NCBI RefSeq assembly: GCF_001426085.1 | Contig: NZ_LMRR01000008.1 | Location: 1-64,000 of the forward strand | Reading direction: 5' to 3' | Source: Rhodococcus sp. Leaf278 | GTDB taxonomy: Bacteria > Actinomycetota > Actinomycetes > Mycobacteriales > Mycobacteriaceae | DNA length: 64,000 bases | Part shown: positions 18,065-25,858 of the stretch, piece by piece | Layout of the letters: every line of letters starts with the position of its first letter | Numbering within the stretch: position 1 is the stretch's first letter | Notes under the pieces: model-generated | What the model was told of the DNA's origin: nothing | The model's database searches: none | The model's input: only the letters and a program-made list of their open reading frames with translations | Position numbers and translations under genes: made by a program

Positions 18065-18652
18065 CTACCGTGCGGTACGCCTGCGGAGTTCGTTGCGGAC
18101 GGCGGGCCATTCGGATTCGATGATCGAGAACACCACGGTGTCGCGCAGTGAACCGTCGGGCATGCGTTGATGATTGCGCAGAATGCCGTCCTGCTTGGCA
18201 CCGAGCTTTGCGATCGCAGTGCGCGATTGCAGGTTCATCCAGTGCGTGCGAAATTCGACGGCGATGCAGCCCAGTTCCTCGAAGGCATGCGTCAGCAACA
18301 GTAACTTGCTCGCGGCGTTGGTGCCGGTTCCGTGCGCGGAGCGGGCATTCCAGGTGTATCCGATCTCGACCCGGCGGTTGGTCGAGTCGACGTTGCAGAA
18401 CGTCGTCGCACCGATGATCTGGCCGGTGTCGTTGCGGCGCAGCGTGAACGGAAGCATGTTTCCTGTTTCGAGCAGTCCGAGACGGCGATCGATCTCTGCC
18501 GCCATGTCCTCGGGTTTCGGAACGCTGGTGTACCAGAGGTTCCACAACTCGCCGTCGCGGGCGGCGTCGGAGAGTCCTTCGAGATGGTCGTGGCTCAGCG
18601 GCTCCAGGGTCACGAGATCGTCAGCGAGGGTCACCGGTTGCAGGAAAGGCAT
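18065..18652 (-). CDS. GNAT family N-acetyltransferase (RimJ/RimL type)
   Basis: 195 residues from ATG 18652; a longer version from 18694 overlaps the MFS gene more and looks less likely. RimJ/RimL signatures: VTLEPLSHDHLEGL near the start, GQIIGATTF, RRVEIGYTW, the acetyl-CoA loop region ARSAHGTGTNAASKLLLL, and a C-terminal NLQSRTAIAKLGAKQDGIL followed by GSLRDTVVFSI. Such enzymes acetylate protein N-termini or small molecules. The start overlaps the MFS 3' end by about 32 bases on the same strand, implying coupled translation with the efflux pump. Confidence 0.85.
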   Translation of the reverse strand: MPFLQPVTLADDLVTLEPLSHDHLEGLSDAARDGELWNLWYTSVPKPEDMAAEIDRRLGLLETGNMLPFTLRRNDTGQIIGATTFCNVDSTNRRVEIGYTWNARSAHGTGTNAASKLLLLTHAFEELGCIAVEFRTHWMNLQSRTAIAKLGAKQDGILRNHQRMPDGSLRDTVVFSIIESEWPAVRNELRRRTAR

Positions 18653-19904
18653 TCGCCGACGATACGTCGGATCGTGCCGTCCGGGAAAGAGCAATGATTG
18701 CCGCTGCGGTGACGGCGACAGCGGCGACGACGACGGCGATCACCTCGGTGAACGCGTACGAGTAGGCATCGGCGAATCCGGGTTGCCCGGATGCAGTGGC
18801 GTCGGCGTCGACCTCGTTCGACACCCGCCCGCGGATGAGGAAGGCCAGCAGCCAGGCATAGCCGGCGACCGCGATGGCCTCGCTGCCGATGCGGAACAGG
18901 TTGAGCACCCCGGCTGCGGTGCCACTGCTGTGCGGCGGAACCGCGGCGAGTGCTTCGCCGTCGACCAGGCCGATGGGCAGACCGAAGCCGAGCCCCACTG
19001 CGATCATGGGGACCACCACGGCGGCTAGCGGTACGCCGGGCTGCAGCGCCAGCATGCCGAGGTTGCCGAGTACGAGGAAGCCGAGGCTCGCGAGGATGAC
19101 GCGAGTGGGCGTGATGGCGTCGAACATTGTGCTCAGTCGTGCGACGGTCAGTGGGGCGAGAAGAACCGGGATGGTCATCGCCAGCATGAACAGTCCCGCC
19201 CGGCCGGGGGTCAGGGACGAGACGGCGCTCAGGGCAGCGGGCAGATAGGTGAGCAGGGTGACGAAGCCGATGGCTCCGGCGACCGGGACCAGGCACAGGG
19301 CGAGGAATCGACGGTTGCGCAGAAGTGTGAAGTCCAGGAGACGGTTCGCGGTGCTTTCGCTTCGCAGCGCAGGCAAGGCCAGGGTGCCCACAGCCGCAAC
19401 CAGAAGGACAATCGCTTGAGCAGCGAATACCCCGCGCCAGTCGACCGCGGCGATCAGCAGGCCGGAGATAGTGGGCCCCAGAGCCAAGCCGAGCCCGTTC
19501 ACGGTGCCGAACAGTGCGAATGCCGTGGCCCGCGCGGTCCCGTGAAAATGCAGCGACAGAATCGACGTCGAGCCCACCAGAACCGCGGCGGCACCGATGC
19601 CCGCGACAACCCGCGCCGCGTCCAGTACGAGTAATGAGGGCGCGAGTGCGCTGACCAGGCTGGCGGTGGCAGTGAGCAGCACACCGATGCGGAACGACGT
19701 GCGGTGGCCGATGCGATCCGACACCGCACCCCAGACGACGGTGAACAGGGCGAACGCGACGTTGAAGCCGTTGACGACCCACTGCAGCGGCGTGGGATCG
19801 GAGCCGAGATCGGCTGCGATGACCGGCAGCGCGATGGCGGTACCCGAGATCGACATCGGCACGACGAACTGCGCTGCAAGTACGACCGGTAGAACTGCCC
19901 TCAT
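18621..19904 (-). CDS. MFS transporter (drug efflux type)
   Basis: 427 residues from ATG 19904; the open frame continues upstream across the ArsR operator region and is not coding there. Twelve hydrophobic helices, with GAVSDRIGHRTSFRIGVLL as the loop 2-3 motif (GxxSDRxGxR). The start lies 89 bases from a divergent ArsR-type regulator with two matching palindromes in between, suggesting inducible efflux. Substrate unknown; the neighbouring MGT glycosyltransferase makes a macrolide or other lipophilic drug plausible. Confidence 0.86.
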   Translation of the reverse strand: MRAVLPVVLAAQFVVPMSISGTAIALPVIAADLGSDPTPLQWVVNGFNVAFALFTVVWGAVSDRIGHRTSFRIGVLLTATASLVSALAPSLLVLDAARVVAGIGAAAVLVGSTSILSLHFHGTARATAFALFGTVNGLGLALGPTISGLLIAAVDWRGVFAAQAIVLLVAAVGTLALPALRSESTANRLLDFTLLRNRRFLALCLVPVAGAIGFVTLLTYLPAALSAVSSLTPGRAGLFMLAMTIPVLLAPLTVARLSTMFDAITPTRVILASLGFLVLGNLGMLALQPGVPLAAVVVPMIAVGLGFGLPIGLVDGEALAAVPPHSSGTAAGVLNLFRIGSEAIAVAGYAWLLAFLIRGRVSNEVDADATASGQPGFADAYSYAFTEVIAVVVAAVAVTAAAIIALSRTARSDVSSANAFPATGDPR

Positions 19905-19922
19905 GAATCCCCCTGGGTCTAG

Positions 19923-19940
19923 GTACGATACTTTTCGTAC
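19923..19940. promoter_or_regulatory. Candidate ArsR-type operator 1
   Basis: GTACG (19923-19927) and CGTAC (19936-19940) inverted with an 8-base spacer, immediately upstream of the MFS start at 19904. Same core and spacing as operator 2. Confidence 0.5.
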
Positions 19941-19951
19941 TAGAACAGGTT

Positions 19952-19979
19952 TCAAGGTACGGCGCAAGTCGTACCTTGA
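19952..19979. promoter_or_regulatory. Candidate ArsR-type operator 2
   Basis: Perfect 10-base inverted repeat TCAAGGTACG (19952-19961) and CGTACCTTGA (19970-19979) with an 8-base spacer. Centre is 34 bases from operator 1 and the right arm ends 14 bases before the regulator ATG, so binding here would autorepress the regulator. Confidence 0.6.
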
Positions 19980-19993
19980 CGCGGGAGGAGCGC

Positions 19994-20308
19994 ATGGCAG
20001 ACGAGAACGGGCATCCGGAGCCCGAGGAAATGCAGCTCGGTGCAGTGATGTCGGCACTGGCGGATCCGCTGCGTCGTAAGGTGGTCACCGAACTCGTCGG
20101 CGACGACGACGGTGCCGAGCGAACGTGCATGTCCTTCGAGCTCGGTGTCACCAAATCGACTCTCACACATCACTTTCGAGTGCTGCGAGAAGCGGGGCTG
20201 GTCTTTCAGGTGGACCGCGGTAACAGTCGGAAGGTCACGCTGCGTCGCCGAGAGCTCGAGGATCGGTTCCCCGGTCTGCTCGATCTGATCGCCAACGAAA
20301 ACCGCTAG
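19994..20308 (+). CDS. ArsR/SmtB-like winged-helix regulator
   Basis: 104 residues, ATG at 19994 with GGGAGGAG just upstream; a TTG at 19976 lies inside the operator and is unlikely. ArsR-type core: VMSALADPLRRKVVTEL, then the recognition helix FELGVTKSTLTHHFRVLREAGLV and a wing with GNSRKVTLRR. No metal-binding CxC motif, so it probably senses an organic ligand. It lies between a divergent MFS pump and a downstream MGT glycosyltransferase and likely controls both. Confidence 0.85.
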   Translation: MADENGHPEPEEMQLGAVMSALADPLRRKVVTELVGDDDGAERTCMSFELGVTKSTLTHHFRVLREAGLVFQVDRGNSRKVTLRRRELEDRFPGLLDLIANENR

Positions 20309-20335
20309 CCCGAAGCGGACGCCCGTCGTACGGTG

Positions 20336-21490
20336 ATGCCCATGCACATCGCAATGATCGGCACGACGGCTCCCAGTCATATCTATCCATCACTGGCCGT
20401 CATTGCCGAATTGGTGCGACGAGGTCATCGCGTCACGTATGCCGTCGGAGATTCTCTGCGGCACATGGTGGAACCCGTAGGCGTGGAGGTGGTCTCGTTC
20501 GAGTCGATACTCCCTGACGGAGAGGCGTCGTGGCCCGATGATCCGGCCTCGGCCATGCAGGTGTTCCTCGACGAGGCGATACAGTCGTTTCCGGTGCTGA
20601 CCGCGGTGTACGACGACGATCAGCCGGAGCTGTTCCTGTACGACATCGGCGGCATGACTGCACCGGTCCTGGGGGTGCGCTACGGGGTGCCTGCCGTGCA
20701 ACTCTCGCCGACGTACGTGGCGTGGGACGGGTATGCCGAGGATCTCGGGGACGGGATGGCCGCTATCCGAGAGTCGCCGACCGGTGTCGTCTACCGCGAT
20801 ACCTATGCAACCTGGTTGCGAGAGAACGACATCGACGTTGATCCGTGGGAGTGGATCACGTATCCGGCGCACTGCCTGTCGCTGATTCCACGGGTGATGC
20901 AGCCGCATGCAGACCGAGTGGCCGATTCGGTGCAGTTCGTCGGCCCGTGCCTGGATCCGGTACGCCTGAGTGATCGCAGTTGGACGGCACCCGAAGCCCC
21001 TGTCCTGTACATCTCGCTCGGTACCGGATACAACGAGCGACCCGAGTTCTACCGCATGTGCATGGAGGCGTTCGGGAACACGGACTGGCATGTGGTGATC
21101 TCCATAGGCCGACGCGTCGACCCGGCCGTGTTGGGTGACCTCCCTGCGAATGTCGAAGTACACGAACATGTTCCGCAGCTCGCGGTACTGGACGCCGCCA
21201 CCGTCTTCGTCACCCACGCCGGGATGGGCGGGTGCACCGAGGCGCTGTGGTTCGGCGTACCGACCGTGGCGGTACCGCAGGCTGTCGATCAGTTCGGCAA
21301 CGCCGCGATGCTCGCCGAACTCGGGGTGGGCGTGCACCTGGACTTCGAGAAGGTCACGACTGTGATGCTCGCCGAGGCTGTGGCCGAGTCTCGCGAATTC
21401 GGTTCACGTGCAGCAGAACTCGGTGCCGAGGTGCGTGCGCACGGTGGCGTCGAACAAGCCGCGAATGCGGTGGAGGCATTCGGCCGCTGA
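20336..21490 (+). CDS. MGT family glycosyltransferase (GT1)
   Basis: 384 residues from ATG 20336 (ATG 20342 is equally possible; GTG 20333 less so). GT-B fold: N-terminal MHIAMIGTTAPSHIYPSLAVI, then the C-terminal nucleotide-sugar signature HAGMGGCTEALWFGVPTV followed by VPQAVDQFGNA, matching macrolide/UGT-like GT1 enzymes. These transfer sugar from UDP- or TDP-sugars to lipophilic acceptors such as macrolides or rifamycins, often for resistance. 27 bases downstream of the ArsR gene, so probably in its operon. Confidence 0.85.
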   Translation: MPMHIAMIGTTAPSHIYPSLAVIAELVRRGHRVTYAVGDSLRHMVEPVGVEVVSFESILPDGEASWPDDPASAMQVFLDEAIQSFPVLTAVYDDDQPELFLYDIGGMTAPVLGVRYGVPAVQLSPTYVAWDGYAEDLGDGMAAIRESPTGVVYRDTYATWLRENDIDVDPWEWITYPAHCLSLIPRVMQPHADRVADSVQFVGPCLDPVRLSDRSWTAPEAPVLYISLGTGYNERPEFYRMCMEAFGNTDWHVVISIGRRVDPAVLGDLPANVEVHEHVPQLAVLDAATVFVTHAGMGGCTEALWFGVPTVAVPQAVDQFGNAAMLAELGVGVHLDFEKVTTVMLAEAVAESREFGSRAAELGAEVRAHGGVEQAANAVEAFGR

Positions 21491-21491
21491 G

Positions 21492-21950
21492 TTACGTCGC
21501 GAGTGCGCGTAGCTCCTCGAAGGTCGAGGCGTAGGTTTCGCGGACCTGATCCCAGGATGCCGTCATGTCCACGCTCTGCGGATCGGGAGTCGGTAGCGCG
21601 TAACCGTACTGGGAGCGAGGCACCGGATTGCCGGGTAGCACGAGCACCTGGGTGAACGCCGCGGAATCGGGATTGAAAGTCAGGGTATGGGATGCGACGT
21701 TGCGGCCCCAATCCTCCGACGGCCACGACAGAAAGATCACGTGTTGCGGGTTGGCCGCGACGTCGGTGTACGAGACGTAACTTCCGTAGTGATCCTCGCC
21801 CGGAGACATGATCTTGTACGCGCCGTTGTCGGTGTAGATCAACAGTGCCTCGGCAAACGGCTTCTGATCGAACAATGCCGTGTATCTCAGCGCCTGCACG
21901 AACACGGGCCGACCCAACGGAATCGAGATGGGCTCCTGCTGTGTGGTCAT
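21492..21950 (-). CDS. Conserved hypothetical protein
   Basis: 152 residues, not recognised. Soluble, no signal peptide or membrane helix. Rich in aromatic beta-type segments (EALLIYTDNGAYKI, GSYVSYTDVAAN, HVIFLSWPSEDWGRNVA). Codon use and reading are consistent with a real gene, and its stop is one base from the stop of the convergent glycosyltransferase. It is followed on the same strand by the gene at 21970-22296 upstream with 19 bases between, so the two may be co-transcribed. I assign no function. Confidence 0.6.
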   Translation of the reverse strand: MTTQQEPISIPLGRPVFVQALRYTALFDQKPFAEALLIYTDNGAYKIMSPGEDHYGSYVSYTDVAANPQHVIFLSWPSEDWGRNVASHTLTFNPDSAAFTQVLVLPGNPVPRSQYGYALPTPDPQSVDMTASWDQVRETYASTFEELRALAT

Positions 21951-21969
21951 GAGGTTCGAAGGTACCGAT

Positions 21970-22296
21970 TCAGTCCTCCAGAACGCTGACGCTCACGCCG
22001 TAGGGCAGGAAACGGACCCGTCGACGCGGGTCGGTGTTGTCCTTGTGCGCACGGAGGGCATCGAGTTCGGTGGCGTAGAGCTGGTCGATCTGCGGTGATC
22101 CGGCGTCGTCGACGCTGTAGATCGCCCAGACCCCGTCACCCTTCTGACCGGTGGTTTCGGGCTCCGGCGGAGCTTTCGGCGCTCCGACATTCGAGGCGAA
22201 GAGCGAGCCGACAACCTCGCGCAGTCCCTCGGTTGCCTCGCGCGCGAACTTGTCGAAGTCGTCGGATCCGAATCCGAAGGGACCTTGGTTGGCCAT
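21970..22296 (-). CDS. Hypothetical protein (small, conserved-looking)
   Basis: 108 residues, ATG 22296 preceded by CAGGAGGTAC, a strong ribosome-binding site. N-terminal MANQGPFGFGSDDFDKFAREA then an amphipathic helix, a Pro-rich linker (PKAPPEPETTG) and a C-terminal half GVWAIYSVDDAGSPQIDQLYATELDALR with RVRFLPYGVSV. The C-terminal part looks like the short actinobacterial proteins that begin with an aspartate-aromatic tract and end in a compact alpha/beta unit, but I cannot name a family. The start is 29 bases from the divergent alpha/beta hydrolase at 22326. Confidence 0.65.
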   Translation of the reverse strand: MANQGPFGFGSDDFDKFAREATEGLREVVGSLFASNVGAPKAPPEPETTGQKGDGVWAIYSVDDAGSPQIDQLYATELDALRAHKDNTDPRRRVRFLPYGVSVSVLED

Positions 22297-22325
22297 GGCA
22301 GTACCTCCTGGGGTGATACTCCAGT

Positions 22326-23078
22326 ATGCGCGTTTTCTCCGAACTGCCGCCGAGCGTCCGCGCGCTCACGTTGCCGGGCCGCACCGACCCGGCTCTGGTC
22401 TTTCTGCACGGCCTCGGATCGGCGGGTGTCCCGGCATTCGGTGCTGTTGCCGCAGACGCGACGTTCGAGGGTCGAGAGCGGCTGCTGCCGGATCTGCTCG
22501 GCTTCGGTTTCAGCGATCGCCCGCTCGATTTCGGCTATTCGCTCGACGACCATGCCGCTGCCGTTGCGGACCTGCTCGATCAGCGTAATCTGACGTCGGT
22601 CGACCTCGTCGGCCACAGCCTGGGTGGATCGATCGCCACGGTGCTCGCCTACCGTCGACCCGATCTGGTGGGCCGACTGATCGTGCTCGAACCCAACCTG
22701 TTGCCGTGGGACGGCACCGCCAGTGTCGAGATTGCCCGGCAGTCGGAGGCCGAGTTCGTCGATACCGGTATCGACCGATTGATCGCCGAATCCGATCCGG
22801 AATGGGCTTCCACCCTGCGGATTGCCGATCCGGTTGCACTTCATCGCACCGCCGTCAGCCTGTGCGTGGGACCTGATCCGACGGTGCAGTCCATGCTGGA
22901 GTCGCTCACTGTACCGCGGTTGTACGTCTACGGAGACCGCACCGGTGCGCCGAGCCAGGAGTCTCGATTGGCTTCCGCAGGGGTGCATTTTGCATGCATC
23001 GACAATGCCGGGCACGTCATGATGTTCGACAATCTCGCCGGCACCGTCGAGGCGATGCGGGCCGGGCTACTGCTGTAG
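22326..23078 (+). CDS. Alpha/beta hydrolase
   Basis: 250 residues with HG oxyanion motif (VFLHGLGS near 27), nucleophile elbow LVGHSLGGS with Ser98, an Asp in the VYGDRTG strand and His in NAGHVMMFD. This is a complete Ser-Asp-His set of the esterase/lipase type. Substrate unknown. ATG at 22326 follows closely on a divergent small gene. Its 3' end overlaps the convergent AIM24 gene by 12 bases. Confidence 0.82.
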   Translation: MRVFSELPPSVRALTLPGRTDPALVFLHGLGSAGVPAFGAVAADATFEGRERLLPDLLGFGFSDRPLDFGYSLDDHAAAVADLLDQRNLTSVDLVGHSLGGSIATVLAYRRPDLVGRLIVLEPNLLPWDGTASVEIARQSEAEFVDTGIDRLIAESDPEWASTLRIADPVALHRTAVSLCVGPDPTVQSMLESLTVPRLYVYGDRTGAPSQESRLASAGVHFACIDNAGHVMMFDNLAGTVEAMRAGLLL

Positions 23079-23810
23079 CCGGGCCCCGATGGTGTTGTGC
23101 AGAGCCCGCAGCGAGTTCTGACCGAGAGAGACCGTCTGCGATTCGATGTAGCGCAACAGGTGCGAATCGTTGAGCACCTTCTCGCTCGACTGGATCAGCA
23201 CGGTGCCGGCGCCGGTGAAGTCGAACTGACGCTCCTCGCCGCTGTTGGCACCGAGAAATCCGCGTGCCGCGCCGAGGAAGTTCTGCATCCAGTCTGCATC
23301 GAAGTGATGCGACGGGGACGGGCAATCTGCCCATCCCACAAGCGCTTCCGGGTCGATGCGAAGCGGCGGCTCGGCGAACATGACGGTGCCGTTGGAGGAG
23401 GCCAGGAACTTTCCGGTACCGAGCAGTGTCAGAAATCCGGGGACGATGGACTGCTTGAGGTCCAGAGTCGGCTCGAACGCAAGCAGATTCGCAGCTCGGA
23501 TCGTCAGGTTGCCGTCGTCGAGGTCGTAGCTGTTGATGTTGAATCCGCGATCGCCGAGGATCAGCTTGCCCTGCCCCTGCGCCAGTACCCAGTCGTTGGA
23601 GTACAGCGGAGACGAGAACCGCGCGGCGACGATGGCAGGCATCGACGTCTGCCCGAGCGGCTCGAAGCGAATGTTGCCGTAGTACGCGATCATCGCGCCC
23701 TTCGAGGTGAACCACGGCTGGCCTGCGAGTTCGACGCAGAACGCATAGTCGTTGCCGGGCACGTTGTCGTTGACCGGCAGGGTGTACGGGGTGTGAATGT
23801 CCAAACTCAT
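23067..23810 (-). CDS. AIM24 family protein (third of three tandem copies)
   Basis: 247 residues, ATG 23810. Bears the AIM24 pattern of an early GAMIAYYGNIRF strand, a GRG-like middle segment (GDRGFNINSYDLDDG), and a late GAGTVLIQSSE. Family members are double-stranded beta-helix proteins of unknown role; in yeast AIM24 is linked to mitochondrial inner membrane organisation. Nine bases downstream of the second copy, so translated from the same message. Divergent from the other two copies in length and in its N-terminus. Confidence 0.8.
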   Translation of the reverse strand: MSLDIHTPYTLPVNDNVPGNDYAFCVELAGQPWFTSKGAMIAYYGNIRFEPLGQTSMPAIVAARFSSPLYSNDWVLAQGQGKLILGDRGFNINSYDLDDGNLTIRAANLLAFEPTLDLKQSIVPGFLTLLGTGKFLASSNGTVMFAEPPLRIDPEALVGWADCPSPSHHFDADWMQNFLGAARGFLGANSGEERQFDFTGAGTVLIQSSEKVLNDSHLLRYIESQTVSLGQNSLRALHNTIGARLQQ

Positions 23811-23819
23811 TGCCGCTCC

Positions 23820-24497
23820 CTAGAACTTCTGCTCGGACGCCTGGACCCACACGGTGCCCATACCGGTCATCTTCAACTGGATCGCCTCGCCGCTGCCCTT
23901 GCCGACGGCGTCGCGCCAGCCGACATTGGCGGAGATGTCGACGTTGATGTTGCCGATGTGGCACACGTACGCCTGCGGATCGACCACCACCTGTGGGTGA
24001 TCGGGCCCGACCTGCAACGGTGTAGCGCCGCCGTGCGAGAGGACCGCGACGCTGCCCTGACCGGTGAGTTGCGTCGTGAACAGACCTTGCCCGGTCATCG
24101 CGCCGCGCACTGCTCCGCGGACGCCACCCTGGGAGGTCAGGGCGACGATGGAACTCTGCAGGTACCCGTCGTGCACCAGGAGTCGATCGGCTTCGACGGT
24201 CAGCATCGACGAACCGTCGAGGTGGATGATCTCGACGTACAGTCCGGCGTGACCGTAGAAGACCTCGCCCTGCCCCTCTGCAGCCATCATCGCCACGTGT
24301 TCGCCCGCCATCATCCGGCCGGCCATCCCGGCGACGCCGCCCATGCCCGGCATGGCACCGGCCGAGCCGCCCATCGAGTGCGGAACGAACCGGACGTCGC
24401 CGGTGTAATAGAGCATCGACCCACGACGCGCGAGCACGTTCTGATTCGGTGCCAGAACGGATTTCACGACTTTGCTGTTGACGAGTTCGAGTGGCAC
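23820..24497 (-). CDS. AIM24 family protein (second of three tandem copies)
   Basis: 225 residues, GTG 24497. It has RRGSMLYYTGDVRFVP, a Gly/Met-rich low-complexity loop (GGSAGAMPGMGGVAGMAG), the YVEIIHLDGSSMLTVEADRLLV strands and a C-terminal GMGTVWVQASEQKF. The Gly/Met-rich loop, like that in copy one, is typical of bacterial AIM24 proteins. One base separates it from the upstream copy. Confidence 0.82.
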   Translation of the reverse strand: MPLELVNSKVVKSVLAPNQNVLARRGSMLYYTGDVRFVPHSMGGSAGAMPGMGGVAGMAGRMMAGEHVAMMAAEGQGEVFYGHAGLYVEIIHLDGSSMLTVEADRLLVHDGYLQSSIVALTSQGGVRGAVRGAMTGQGLFTTQLTGQGSVAVLSHGGATPLQVGPDHPQVVVDPQAYVCHIGNINVDISANVGWRDAVGKGSGEAIQLKMTGMGTVWVQASEQKF

Positions 24498-24498
24498 G

Positions 24499-25122
24499 TC
24501 AGCGCTCCTCGGGTTGGATGTAGACGACGCCCTGGCCGTCGAAGCGGAGGGAGAACGCCTCGCCGCTGCCCCCGCCGATGGCGGAGCGCCACGTGACGTC
24601 GGTGACGAAGCTCTGGTTCAGTTGGCCGCGGTGGGCGACGAATGCGTCGGGATCGACGACGAGGGGGTACTGGGGATCGACGGCGAGGGCAATGATCGGC
24701 CCACCCTTCGACAACAGCGCCACGGTGCCGGATCCGCTGACGACAGTGGTGAACAAACCCTGTCCCGACGATGCGCCACGCAGGCCGGAGAACTTGACGT
24801 CGGTCTTCAATTGACCTGTGAGAGCGAGTAATTGGGAGGATTCGACGTGAAGATTGTCGCCCTGCACCTCGACCAGCGTGATGTCTTGGGCATCGGCAGC
24901 AAAGTAGACCGTGCCCTTACCCGATACGTCCATCAACGACAGTGACTCTCCGGTCACCTTCTGTTTGAGTGCGGCGCGGAATCCGCCGCCACCGCCCATC
25001 CCGGCGCTCTTGAAAGCAACATCGCCCTCATAGGCCACCATCGAGCCCGACATCGCGCGCAGGGAGTCACCGGTCAGGTCTGCGACCAAGACACGGTGCC
25101 CGTTCATCCTCAGCTGAGCCAC
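24499..25122 (-). CDS. AIM24 family protein (first of three tandem copies)
   Basis: 207 residues from GTG 25122; an in-frame ATG at 25107 is an alternative. Segments SGSMVAYEGDVAFKSAGMGGG, GKGTVYFAADAQDITLVEV, the GASSGQGLFTTVVSGSGTVAL core and the C-terminal GQGVVYIQPEER match AIM24. Presumably first gene of the three-gene operon, with the promoter in the 61 bases between it and the response regulator gene. Confidence 0.82.
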   Translation of the reverse strand: MAQLRMNGHRVLVADLTGDSLRAMSGSMVAYEGDVAFKSAGMGGGGGFRAALKQKVTGESLSLMDVSGKGTVYFAADAQDITLVEVQGDNLHVESSQLLALTGQLKTDVKFSGLRGASSGQGLFTTVVSGSGTVALLSKGGPIIALAVDPQYPLVVDPDAFVAHRGQLNQSFVTDVTWRSAIGGGSGEAFSLRFDGQGVVYIQPEER

Positions 25123-25183
25123 GGGGGAACTATGCCACTGCTCACGCCGTCGTGGCTACTGCTGGAGGTATGCCGGCGTGCCA

Positions 25184-25858
25184 CTATCGACGGCGATACA
25201 GCCGTTCGGGTCGCCCGGCCCTGCCGTACTGCAGCCGGATATCGAGAATCTCGTGTGTCAGGTAATGCTCGAGGTATCGGCGTGCACTCACGCGCGAAAT
25301 CCCGACGAGATCGGCACATTCACTCGCCGACAATTCGGTTCCCGGCGTGATGACGTCGAGCACCGACTTCCCTGTCTCGGCGGACATTCCCTTCGGCAAC
25401 TGCACGCGTTCGGCGGCGGCGGTTCCACGACCGAACAGAGCGTCGACGACACCCTGGTCGAGCCGATCCGTGGACAGAGCCTTCCGGCGCGCCAGAAACG
25501 CGTCGAGCTTGTCTCTCAGGTTCACGTACTCGAAGGGTTTGATGAGGTAGTCCGTGGCACCACCGGTCAGCGAAGCATTGACGGTATCCAATTCGCGAGC
25601 GGCGGTGATCATGATGACGCCTACGGCGTTGTTCTGCGCGCGCAACGTTCGGAGGACGTCGAGCCCCGATGCGTCCGGAAGATGGACGTCGAGCAAAACC
25701 AGATCCGGCTGTAGTTCGGCAATGGCAGTGAGTGCTTCCGCTGCAGTACGAGCTACACCCACTGCCCTGAAGCCGTCTGTCCGGTCCACGAAGCGACGAT
25801 GAATGTCGGCCACCATGAAGTCGTCGTCGACCACGAGGACGGTCATCGATGCGCTCAT
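25184..25858 (-). CDS. Response regulator, CitB/DcuR type
   Basis: 224 residues. Receiver domain at residues 5-125 with the phospho-acceptor Asp in LVLLDVHLPDASGLDVL, Thr/Ser in MITAARE and Lys in YLIKPFEY, then a CitB-type helix-turn-helix (GTELSASECADLVGISRVSARRYLEHYLTHEIL). CitB/DcuR regulators switch on dicarboxylate or citrate uptake. The start overlaps the kinase stop by four bases (ATGA). The obvious target is the divergent tripartite tricarboxylate transporter operon at 27588. Confidence 0.92.
   Translation of the reverse strand: MSASMTVLVVDDDFMVADIHRRFVDRTDGFRAVGVARTAAEALTAIAELQPDLVLLDVHLPDASGLDVLRTLRAQNNAVGVIMITAARELDTVNASLTGGATDYLIKPFEYVNLRDKLDAFLARRKALSTDRLDQGVVDALFGRGTAAAERVQLPKGMSAETGKSVLDVITPGTELSASECADLVGISRVSARRYLEHYLTHEILDIRLQYGRAGRPERLYRRR

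Noticed and set aside
18065..18694. Longer GNAT start at 18694
   Set aside because: Adds 14 residues unlike the family and increases overlap with the MFS gene; 18652 preferred.
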